This document shows, piece after piece, positions 9,350-21,300 of a stretch of DNA of 64,000 nucleotides. The stretch spans positions 2,728,001 through 2,792,000 of the forward strand of contig OW203770.1 of NCBI GenBank assembly GCA_934045905.1, given 5' to 3'. The notes under the pieces are model-generated. The model was not told the DNA's origin and did not search any database. It saw only the letters and a program-made list of their open reading frames with translations. This DNA is from Leuctra nigra (taxonomy: Eukaryota; Arthropoda; Insecta; Plecoptera; Leuctridae). Made by a program: the position numbers and the translations under genes. Numbering within the stretch: the first letter of the stretch is position 1; every line of letters starts with the position of its first letter.

Positions 9350-12300
9350 GTAATTATTTAAATCAAGAGTCGACAGTACTCGCAGAAAATTTCGATTCCG
9401 ATGATAAAAAAAGAAATGCATAAAAATGCATTAGCTCTGGGTTGTGCGTGACATTTGTGACATTTAATCGTGTGTTGCATGTTGCATATACTGCTGTGAA
9501 GTAAGTTTTACCCAGAAAAAACACTCCGTGTAAAAATACCAGCCAAGTCTCTTTAACTATAAAAAAAAAATAGAAGAAATCTAAAAATTCAGCACTGAAA
9601 AGGAGTGATATCAAAAAAGGAGCCAAGTCAACGAATTTTCCAAATTTTAATCGTACCATTGAAATAAAAATATCAACCCCCGAGAAATACTTAAAAAAAG
9701 GACTTGGCGCATCGTTTTTTTAAAGACACTTTTCTATCCTAAAAGTATAGGAAGAACTCTACAAGTATATTTTCCTGAGTATATCACATTCATTATCGAC
9801 GAATCATACTACGTTTTAATATAACTAGTACTCTTACCTACTGGCAGTTTTGGTATTTTGTCAATATTCAGAGGAAATAAACGGATAAACGAATAACGAA
9901 TAAACGGAAGCGGCCTAGACTATTCGTTATTGCCACTATTTCTAGGGTCATATTAATCAATCATACTTCTCAATATCGTGACTGAGGGAAATAGCGAAAG
10001 CGCTCATTACAAGAAGGCCGTCAATGAGATTTGTATAAGTGACTAGTGCACTGAGCCATGCTGCTCAAATAATTACTGACTAGATTTTTATCTAAAGTAA
10101 TACGTTATCCCAGAAAAAAACACTCCGTGTAAAAAAGGCAGCCAAGTCTCTTTACTTTAAAAAAATTCAACACCGAAAAGGAGTGATATCAAAAAAGGAG
10201 CCAAGTCAATGACATTTCCAAATATTTAATCGTATCTTTGAAATAAAAGTATAAACACCGAGAAATACTTTACAAAAGGACTTGGCGCATCGTTTTTTTA
10301 AAGACATCATTCTATCCTAAAAGTGGAAAGAAATTTACAAGTAGGTACATTTTCCTCTTTCTATTAGAGCCAGAATCTATGAATCAAGCTACTTTTAGTA
10401 ATGACTATTTTATAGTTTTGTCAATGGCGATAGAAGCATGATTTTATGCTGTAATATATAAGTAATATAAGGGTGAAAGAATTACATAACAATTGGAAGT
10501 GGTGAGAATGTAGGTTTCTTTGGAAAACTTCCATGGAGTCAGGAGTCAGGATCCTCATCAGTGTGTTGTGTCTAATGTCCGCCCGTCCGATCGGGTAGCT
10601 CAGTTGGTAGAGCTCTCGCCCGGCAAGTGAGAGGTCCCAAGTTCGTGCCCCGGTTCGGTCGGATATTTTTCACAACACACATCCCTTCATATCAATTGGA
10701 AGTGGGCTCATACATATTCTTGCAGTACTGTTAATATGGCGATATTAGACTGGTATCTTTTCATAATTTGATCTTGACTGAAGGAAATCATGAAACGTTG
10801 TCAAATAATTACTAACTAATGGAACACAATTATATATTTTTGAAGTGTCAAGTGTATAAAGTTAAATTTTTTAATAGAAATTCAATATGACTGTCTTCTT
10901 TGTGAAATGTATTTTTATAAAATGTGTATTAATAGAAATTGTTACATGATGAGAAGGTATAACGCATGAGACTTAATTATATTCACCACGAAACAATATT
11001 ACGAAGATAACTATTGTGTATATTTATAGAAAGCATAGACAACAAGTTTCATAGCGTATATATTCATATAGAAAATATTTTACAGAAGGTATGTATAATA
11101 TGTACCTAATTGAAAGATGTTTCCCTATTATTCTAAACATTCAAAATGACGGTTGTATATAAATGGCACATGCTTATGAATAGAAAAATGTCTTTAAAAA
11201 AACGATGTGCCAAGTCCTTTTGTAAAGTATTTCTCGGTGTTTATACTTTTATTTCAAAGATACGATTAAATATTTGGAAATGTCATTGACTTGGCTCCTT
11301 TTTTGATATCACTCCTTTTCGGTGTTGAATTTTTTTAAAGTAAAGAGACTTGGCTGCCTTTTTTACACGGAGTGTTTTTTTCTGGGATATCACTTCTTTT
11401 GTTAGTTTATTCATACAGCTTGTAGCACAGCTTGTGTCCGTGCAAGAACTTATTTCTTTAAAAAAATACGCCTATGCCGATTTGGATACTTAGAAAAGTT
11501 GCGTTTGGTATATAAGATTAAAATAATTATCCAAGAAGAATAGCTTTAAGTTTCGTTACAATCGGTCCAGCCGTTTTCGATATATGACGTCACTTCCGGT
11601 TTTAGCAATGGCGGCCGAAAATAATGTCGTCTTGAATTCATAACTATTACTCCTACACATTTCCAAAATTTGGTTGCAATCGGTACAGCCGTTTTTGATA
11701 TATGACGTCACTTCCGGTTTTAACAATGGCGGCCGAAAATAATGTCGTCTTGAATTCATAATTATTAGTACAACACATTTCCAAAATTTGGTTGCAATCG
11801 GTACAGCCATTTTCGATATATGACGTCACTTCCGGTTTTAACAATGGCGGCCGAAAATAATGTCGTCTTGAATTCATAATTATTAGTACAACACATTTCC
11901 AAAATTTGATTGCAATCGGTACAGCCATTTTCGATATTTGACGTCACTTCCGGTTTTAACAATGGCGGCCGAAAATAATGTCGTCTTGAATTCATAATTA
12001 TTAGTCCAACACATTTCCAAACTTAGGTTGCAATCGGTACAACCGTTTACGATATATGACGTCACTTCCGGTTTTAAAAATGGCCGCCGAGAACACTGCA
12101 ACCTTGAATTTATAATTATTTACAAAGTACGTTTACTTATATCTATTTTAAAGTATAAAGTGGTGAATTTAGCGTCATTTAGCATATTTATGACGTCATT
12201 TCCGGTATAGGTCATAAAATGTGTGATGTCATTTCCGGTTTCGATATTTGAATCATCAAATATTACTGATTACATAAAGTTGACCGTCTAAATCGTTTAG

Positions 12301-15300
12301 CGCTGGTTTTGTTCTAATCTGTTTAGCCGTTTTTGAGACATGATGTCACTTCCGGTTTCAAAATGGCGGCTTCCGGTTGGTTTTATAACAAGTCAAATGA
12401 AATATCAAAAGTACAAACGTTACATAAATATCAAGACAATCGGATCAACAGTTGTTGCTGAAATGCAAATCGATGTATATTAAATTTCATGACGTCATTT
12501 CCGGTTTATTTAAAATAATGTTCAGTCTTTTGATATTGATAATCCATAAAGATGACCGTCTGAAACGATTGGCGCAAATTTCGTTCCGATCGGTCCAACC
12601 GTTTTCTAGATATGACGTCACATCCGGTTTCAAAATGGCGGCACAAAAAATTCGTAAGGGCAAGGAATCATCAGACGCCAAAAGTGCACATGGGGTAAAA
12701 ATTTTAGATCGATTAGTTCAGCCGTTTAGGCTGTGGCGGTGATAGCAACGTTTCCTGATATCATCTTCAGAATCAGAAAGTGGTGTAATTTCACTGTTTT
12801 CTCGGCCCTCTAGCTCGCAAACGGCATAACATATTGTTCCCTAATTTGGTATATGTAGTGGGGTGGGCCATAGCTCGAAATTAAGATATATCGCAACAAT
12901 GTGAGATTTTCCAATTTTAAGATCCAGTAGGCCGAAAATGCCATGTTGTTGCTTACAGTAAAAGTGGTTGGTCTGCTCCTCAGTTTATTAGTCATTTACG
13001 GTATGTTGAGTGAGTGTGAGTGTACGGTACGACTTGGCTGGGTGGAGCGACCGCTCCACTAGATGTAATTTATGAATTTTTTTGGTATAAAATGTTAATT
13101 AATAGCAATTAATTACACGGCGAGAAGGTTCAAAGTATAATGCTGTAGTAGGTATGTTGATGTACCCACAAAACTATAGGTACCTACCAATCACAAACAC
13201 AACTGTTCTGTATTTATTGCTTGTAAGACAATGCTATGTTTCTTTGCGTACTTATATTTAAATTTAAAATATTTTACAGAATGTTCAATATTTAATTTGA
13301 AAGTTTTGTCCCAATTTTTCTAGGCATTTCTGAACTACGTAGTATGTGAGTGGCATAAGCTTAAGAATAGAATAATGTCTTTAAAAAACCGATGCGCCAA
13401 GTCCTTTTTTTAAGTATTTCTCGGGGGTTGATATTTTTATTTCAATGGTACGATTAAAATTTGGAAAATTCGTTGACTTGGCTCCTTTTTTGATATCACT
13501 CCTTTTCAGTGCTGAATTTTTAGATTTCTTCTATTTTTTTTTATAGTTAAAGAGACTTGGCTGGTATTTTTACACGGAGTGTTTTTTCTGGGATATCACT
13601 TCTTTTGTTAGTTTATTCATACAGCTTGTAGCACATGTCCGAGCAGGGACTAATTTCTTTAAAAAAATACGCCTCAACCGATTTGGTTACTATGAAAAGT
13701 TGCGTTTGGTAAGATGAAAATGATTATCCAAGAAGAATAGCTTAAGTTTCGTTATAATCGATCCAGCCGTTTTCGATACATGACGTCACTTCCGGTTTTG
13801 AAATAGCGGCCGAATTCCGGTATAGGTAATAAGAAAACAATCTAGTTTTATCTAGTTGATACCTTCATGAACGACCATCTGAATTCCTAATCCCTATATT
13901 TCCGTAAAATCGGTCATGCCGTTTGTAATATATGACGTCACTTCCGGTTTCATTTAGTGGTTCCTGCCGCCTTTCCGGTACCGTTAATTTGTTTATTCAT
14001 TTTTCACAATTGAGTTTCAAAAAAAGTTGCAGAATGAATACGCAGGAGCTAGTTCAGTTGCAAACGGTACAGGCGTTTTAGATATATTACGTCACTTCCG
14101 GTTTCAGGAATGGCGGCCGAGAACACTGCCTCCTTGAATTAATAATTTGTATTGTCTATGTTACAATGTAAGTTACTTATGTATGTATTTTAAGTATAAT
14201 TTGTTGAAATAAGTTAAATATTGCGTATTTATGACGTCACTTCCGGTTCAGAAAATAAGAAAATAATAATTTTTTTATTGATACTTCATAAAGATGACCG
14301 TCTAAATCGAATGGCGCTAATTTCGTTCTAATCGGTCCAGACGTTTTTGAGATATGACGTCACTTCCGGTTTAAAAATGGCGGCACAAAAAATCACAAGA
14401 GGCAAGGTATCATCAGACGCCAAAAGTGCATATGTGGTAAAAATTTCAGGTTGATCGGTTCAGCCGTTTAGGCTGTGGCGGTGATAGCAACGTTTCCTGA
14501 TATCATCTTCAGAATCAGAAAGTGGTGTAATTTCACTGTTTTCTCGGCCCTCTAGCTCGCAAACGGCATAACATATTGTTCCCTAATTTGGTATATGTAG
14601 TGGGGTGGGCCATAGCTCGAAATTAAGATATATCGCAACAATGTGAGATTTTCCAATTTTAAGATCCAGTAGGCCGAAAATGCCATGTTGTTGCTTACAG
14701 TAAAAGTGGTTGGTCTGCTCCTCAGTTTATTAGTCATTTACGGTATGTTGAGTGAGTGTGAGTGTACGGTACGACTTGGCTGGGTGGAGCGACCGCTCCA
14801 CTAGATTAATTTAAAAATTGAAACCACAAAAAAACATAAAAAGGCGACCCATAAAGGCGAACAAAACTGTAACACAGGAGGTATAGGGAAATCATTTAGT
14901 TTTTGGTTTATAACTTTTAAAATAGAACATGTTGGTATTGTTTTCAAATTTATTCATAAATGAATGTCTAACCATAGGTCTAACTATCTATCTAGAAATC
15001 AGTTTTTTGAAAAACGTTAAACCTCAGTAAAATTCAAAACTAAAAAATTACTTGGAAATCGTCATGATTTTAATGGCCTGGATAAGACTACATATTAAAA
15101 ATAGGAATTTATAACTACAATATCTCAAAATCTAGACACGAGAAGTTGGTCATATTTCACAGTATCGTGTAAACAGTGATTATTGATACCTCTGCCGAAA
15201 ATAAGCTCAATTGGAACAGGGATCCAATAGTCGGTGGTTTTTAAATAGTATGTACAAACTTGTATAGAATCTCTTCTTGTTTTAATGACACAACGAGCGG

Positions 15301-18300
15301 CTATAAACCAATATTTTTTTCTTGCACCATCAAGTAAAATGTCCTCTTTCAGCCGTAGCTATGGTCGTTGGCCAGCAATCTGGTTTCCGAGCTCCATATC
15401 CTGTCTATGGAGCCAGCCAGTACTCCGGCCTGGTACAGAACGTGTTCGGGTTCTATCCACCAGCCTGCCCGATGACATGCGCTGTCCCGCAGTACCCAGT
15501 GTGTGGGCTAAACACAGCCACGGACAGTTTCCGCACGTTCCCGAGTCAGTGTCTGATGCAGCAGGCCAACTGTGCCAACCCCAGCCAAGGTGAGAGAAGC
15601 TATCTAGTCGGGTTCTATCCACCAGCCTGCCCGATGACATGTGCTGTCCCGCAGTACCCAGTGTGTGGGCTAAACACAGCCACGGACAGTTTCCGCACGT
15701 TCCCGAGTCAGTGTCTGATGCAGCAGGCCAACTGTGCCAACCCCAGCCAAGGTGAGAGAAGCTATCTAGTCGGGTTCTATCCACCAGCCTGCCCGATGAC
15801 ATGTGCTGTCCCGCAGTACCCAGTGTGTGGGCTAAACACAGCCACGGACAGTTTCCGCACGTTCCCGAGTCAGTGTCTGATGCAGCAGGCCAACTGTGCC
15901 AACCCCAGCCAAGGTGAGAGAAGCTATCTAGTCGGGTTCTATCCACCAGCCTGCCCGATGACATGTGCTGTGCCGCAGTACCCAGTGTGTGGGCTAAACA
16001 CAGCCACGGACAGTTTCCGCACGTTCCCGAGTCAGTGTCTGATGCAGCAGGCCAACTGTGCCAACCCCAGCCAAGGTGAGAGAAGCTATCTAGTCGGGTT
16101 CTATCCACCAGCCTGCCCGATGACATGTGCTGTCCCGCAGTACCCAGTGTGTGGGCTAAACACAGCCACGGACAGTTTCCGCACGTTCCCGAGTCAGTGT
16201 CTGATGCAGCAGGCCAACTGTGCCAACCCCAGCCAAGGTGAGAGAAGCTATCTAGTCGGGTTCTATCCACCAGCCTGTCCGATGACATGTGCTGTGCCGC
16301 AGTACCCAGTGTGTGGGCTAAACACAGCCACGGACAGTTTCCGCACGTTCCCGAGTCAGTGTCTGATGCAGCAGGCCAACTGTGCCAACCCCAGCCAAGG
16401 TGAGAGAAGCTATCTAGTCAGGTTCTATCCATCAGCCTGTCCGATGACATGTGCTGTCCCGCCGTACCCAGTGTGTGGGCTAAACACAGCCACGGACAGT
16501 TTCCGCACGTTCCCGAGTCAGTGTCTGATGCAGCAGGCCAACTGTGCCAACCCCAGCCAAGGTGAGAGAAGCTATCTAGTCGGGTTCTATCCACCAGCCT
16601 GTCCGATGACATGTGCTGTGCCGCAGTACCAAGTGTGTGGGCTAAACACAGCCACGGACAGTTTCCGCACGTTCCCGAGTCAGTGTCTGATGCAGCAGGC
16701 CAACTGTGCCAACCCCAGCCAAGGTGAGAGAAGCTATCTAGTCGGGTTCTATCCATCAGCCTGCCCGATGACATGTGCTGTCCCGCCGTACCCAGTGTGT
16801 GGGCTAAACACAGCCACGGACAGTTTCCGCACGTTCCCGAGTCAGTGTCTGATGCAGCAGGCCAACTGTGCCAACCCCAGCCAAGGTGAGAGAAGCTATC
16901 TAGTCGGGTTCTATCCATCAGCCTGCCCGATGACATGTGCTGTCCCGCCGTACCCAGTGTGTGGGCTAAACACAGCCACGGACAGTTTCCGCACGTTCCC
17001 GAGTCAGTGTCTGATGCAGCAGGCCAACTGTGCCAACCCCAGCCAAGGTGAGAGAAGCTATCTAGTCGGGTTCTATCCACCAGCCTGCCCGATGACATGT
17101 GCTGTGCCGCAGTACCCAGTGTGTGGGCTAAACACAGCCACAGACAGTTTCCGCACGTTCCCGAGTCAGTGTCTGATGCAGCAGGCCAACTGTGCCAACC
17201 CCAGCCAAGGTGAGAGAAGCTATCTAGTCGGGTTCTATCCACCAGCCTGCCCGATGACATGTGCTGTCCCGCAGTACCCAGTGTGTGGGCTAAACACAGC
17301 CTACCACGGACAGTTTCCGCACGTTCCCGAGTCAGTGTCTGATGCAGCAGGCCAACTGTGCCAACCCCAGCCAAGGTGAGAGAAGCTATCTAGTCGGGTT
17401 CTATCCACCAGCCTGTCCGATGACATGCGCTGTCCCGCAGTACCCAGTGTGTGGGCTAAACACAGCCACGGACAGTTTCCGCACGTTCCCGAGTCAGTGT
17501 CTGATGCAGCAGGCCAACTGTGCCAACCCCAGCCAAGGTGAGAGAAGCTATCTAGTCGGGTTCTATCCACCAGCCTGCCCGATGACATGTGCTGTGCCGC
17601 AGTACCCAGTGTGTGGGCTAAACACAGCCACGGACAGTTTCCGCACGTTCCCGAGTCAGTGTCTGATGCAGCAGGCCAACTGTGCCAACCCCAGCCAAGG
17701 TGAGAGAAGCTATCTAGTCGGGTTCTATCCACCAGCCTGCCCGATGACATGTGCTGTGCCGCAGTACCCAGTGTGTGGGCTAAACACAGCCACGGACAGT
17801 TTCCGCACGTTCCCGAGTCAGTGTCTGATGCAGCAGGCCAACTGTGCCAACCCCAGCCAAGGTGAGAGAAGCTATCTAGTCGGGTTCTATCCACCAGCCT
17901 GCCCGGTGACATGTGCTGTCCCGCAGTACCCAGTGTGTAGGCTAAACACAGCCACGGACAGTTTCCGCACGTTCCCGAGTCAGTGTCTGATGCAGCAGGC
18001 CAACTGTGCCAACCCCAGCCAAGGTGAGAGAAGCTATCTAGTCGGGTTCTATCCACCAGCCTGCCCGATGACATGTGCTGTCCCGCAGTACCCAGTGTGT
18101 GGGCTAAACACAGCCACGGACAGTTTCCGCACGTTCCCGAGTCAGTGTCTGATGCAGCAGGCCAACTGTGCCAACCCCAGCCAAGGTGAGAAGTTTAGAA
18201 GCTATCTAGTCGGGTTCTATCCACCAGCCTGCCCGATGACATGTGCTGTCCCGCAGTACCCAGTGTGTGGGCTTAACACAGCCACGGACAGTTTCCGCAC

Positions 18301-21300
18301 GTTCCCGAGTCAGTGTCTGATGCAGCAGGCCAACTGTGCCAACCCCAGCCAAGGTGAGAGAAGCTATCTAGTCGGGTTCTATCCACCAGCCTGCCCGGTG
18401 ACATGTGCTATCCCGCAGTACCCAGTGTGTGGGCTAAACACAGCCACGGACAGTTTCCGCACGTTCCCGAGTCAGTGTCTGATGCAGCAGGCCAACTGTG
18501 CCAACCCCAGCCAAGGTGAGAGAAGCTATCTAGTCGGGTTCTATCCACCAGCCTGCCCGATGACATGTGCTGTCCCGCAGTACCCAGTGTGTAGGCTAAA
18601 CACAGCCACGGACAGTTTCCGCACGTTCCCGAGTCAGTGTCTGATGCAGCAGGCCAACTGTGCCAACCCCAGCCAAGGTGAGAGAAGCTATCTAGTCGGG
18701 TTCTATCCACCAGCCTGCCCGGTGACATGTGCTGTCCCGCAGTACCCAGTGTGTGGGCTAAACACAGCCACGGACAGTTTCCGCACGTTCCCGAGTCAGT
18801 GTCTGATGCAGCAGGCCAACTGTGCCAACCCCAGCCAAGGTGAGAGAAGCTGTCTAGTCGGGTTCTATCCACCAGCCTGCCCGATGACATGTGCTGTCCC
18901 GCAGTACCCAGTGTGTGGGCTAAACACAGCCGCGGACAGTTTCCGCACGTTCCCGAGTCAGTGTCTGATGCAGCAGGCCAACTGTGCCAACCCCAGCCAA
19001 GGTGAGAGAAGCTATCTAGTCGGGTTCTATCCACCAGCCTGCCCGATGACATGTGCTGTCCCGCAGTACTCAGTGTGTGGGCTAAACACAGCCACGGACA
19101 GTTTCCGCACGTTCCCGAGTCAGTGTCTGATGCAGCAGGCCAACTGTGCCAACCCCAGCCAAGGTGAGAGAAGCTATCTAGTCGGGTTCTATCCACCAGC
19201 CTGTCCGATGAAATGTGCTGTGCCGCAGTACCCAGTGTGTGGGCTAAACACAGCCACGGACAGTTTCCGCACGTTCCCGAGTCAGTGTCTGATGCAGCAG
19301 GCCAACTGTGCCAACCCCAGCCAAGGTGAGAGAAGCTATCTAGTCGGGTTCTATCCACCAGCCTGTCCGATGACATGTGCTGTCCCGCAGTACCCAGTGT
19401 GTGGGCTAAACACAGCCACGGACAGTTTCCGCACGTTCCCGAGTCAGTGTCTGATGCAGCAGGCCAACTGTGCCAACCCCAGCCAAGGTGAGAGAAGCTA
19501 TCTAGTCGGGTTCTATCCACCAGCCTGCCCGGTGACATGTGCTATCCCGCAGTACCCAGTGTGTGGGCTAAACACAGCCACGGACAGTTTCCGCACGTTC
19601 CCGAGTCAGTGTCTGATGCAGCAGGCCAACTGTGCCAACCCCAGCCAAGGTGAGAGAAGCTATCTAGTCGGGTTCTATCCACCAGCCTGTCCGATGACAT
19701 GTGCTGTCCCGCAGTACCCAGTGTGTGGGCTAAACACAGCCACGGACAGTTTCCGCACGTTCCCGAGTCAGTGTCTGATGCAGCAGGCCAACTGTGCCAA
19801 CCCCAGCCAAGGTGAGAGAAGCTATCTAGTCGGGTTCTATCCACCAGCCTGCCCGATGACATGTGCTGTCCCGCAGTACCCAGTGTGTGGGCTAAACACA
19901 GCCACGGACAGTTTCCGCACGTTCCCGAGTCAGTGTCTGATGCAGCAGGCCAACTGTGCCAACCCCAGCCAAGGTGAGAGAAGCTATCTAGTCGGGTTCT
20001 ATCCACCAGCCTGCCCGATGACATGTGCTGTCCCGCAGTACTTAGTGTGTGGGCTAAACACAGCCTACCACGGACAGTTTCCGCACGTTCCCGAGTCAGT
20101 GTCTGATGCAGCAGGCCAACTGTGCCAACCCCAGCCAAGGTGAGAGAAGCTATCTAGTCGGGTTCTATCTACCAGCCTGCCCGATGACATGTGCTGTCCC
20201 GCAGTACTCAGTGTGTGGGCTAAACACAGCCACGGACAGTTTCCGCACGTTCCCGAGTCAGTGTCTGATGCAGCAGGCCAACTGTGCCAACCCCAGCCAA
20301 GGTGAGAGAAGCTATCTAGTCGGGTTCTATCCACCAGCCTGCCCGATGACATGTGCTGTGCCGCAGTACCCAGTGTGTGGGCTCAACACAGCCACGGACA
20401 GTTTCCGCACGTTCCCGAGTCAGTGTCTGATGCAGCAGGCCAACTGTGCCAACCCCAGCCAAGGTGAGAGAAGCTATCTAGTCGGGTTCTATCCACCAGC
20501 CTGCCCGATGACATGTGCTGTCCCGCAGAACCCAGTGTGTGGGCTAAACACAGCCTACCACGGACAGTTTCCGCACGTTCCCGAGTCAGTGTCTGATGCA
20601 GCAGGCCAACTGTGCCAACCCCAGCCAAGGTGAGAGAAGCTATCTAGTCGTGTTCTATCCACCAGCCTGCCCGATGACATGTGCTGTCCCGCAGTACCCA
20701 GTGTGTGGGCTAAACACAGCCACGGACAGTTTCCGCACGTTCCCGAGTCAGTGTCTGATGCAGCAGGCCAACTGTGCCAACCCCAGCCAAGGTGAGAGAA
20801 GCTATCTAGTCGGGTTCTATCCACCAGCCTGCCCGATGACATGTGCTGTCCCGCAGTACCCAGTGTGTGGGCTAAACACAGCCACGGACAGTTTCCGCAC
20901 GTTCCCGAGTCAGTGTCTGATGCAGCAGGCCAACTGTGCCAACCCCAGCCAAGGTGAGAGAAGCTATCTAGTCGGGTTCTATCCACCAGCCTGCCCGATG
21001 ACATGTGCTGTCCCGCAGTACCCAGTGTGTGGGCTAAACACAGCCACGGACAGTTTCCGCACGTTCCCGAGTCAGTGTCTGATGCAGCAGGCCAACTGTG
21101 CCAACCCCAGCCAAGGTGAGAGAAGCTATCTAGTCGGGTTCTATCCACCAGCCTGCCCGATGACATGTGCTGTCCCGCAGTACCCAGTGTGTGGGCTAAA
21201 CACAGCCACGGACAGTTTCCGCACGTTCCCGAGTCAGTGTCTGATGCAGCAGGCCAACTGTGCCAACCCCAGCCAAGGTGAGAGAAGCTATTTAGTCGGG

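Larger units (their letters stand above)
10108..13062 (+). mobile_element. Helitron-like element H2, nested in H1
   Basis: It begins TCCCAGAAAAAAACACTCCG and ends in a palindrome plus CTAG (13059-13062), with flanks ACGTTA and TGTAATT that rejoin at an A^T site. Foldback arms are 10108-10316 and 11178-11387. The loop carries a tRNA-like sequence. Downstream is a 118-bp tandem array and further CRE/ETS modules. Its last ~280 bp (12777-13062) looks identical to 14519-14804 of H1. Subterminal inverted repeats CAGCCAAGTC and GACTTGGCTG lie near the two ends. Confidence 0.65.
9511..14804 (+). mobile_element. Helitron-like element H1 (hosts nested H2)
   Basis: It starts CCCAGAAAAAACACTCCGTG and ends with the palindrome GTGGAGCGACCGCTCCAC followed by CTAG (14801-14804). 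The 5' part is a foldback whose arms are 9511-9745 and about 13375-13592. The 3' part (13593-14804) carries CRE/ETS modules. H2 is inserted inside the foldback loop. No Rep/helicase coding sequence is present, so the element is non-autonomous. It lies in intron 1 of gene A. Assignment to the Helitron/Helentron type rests on the end structure only. Confidence 0.65.

Noticed and set aside
11556..12742. Short minus-strand frames in the Helitron-like module arrays as genes
   Set aside because: They follow the 118-bp repeat, differ between copies by frameshift and have no recognisable domain.
12810..14737. Identical 61-codon minus-strand frames in H1 and H2 as a conserved gene
   Set aside because: They are identical because the underlying element ends are identical. 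No coding signature.
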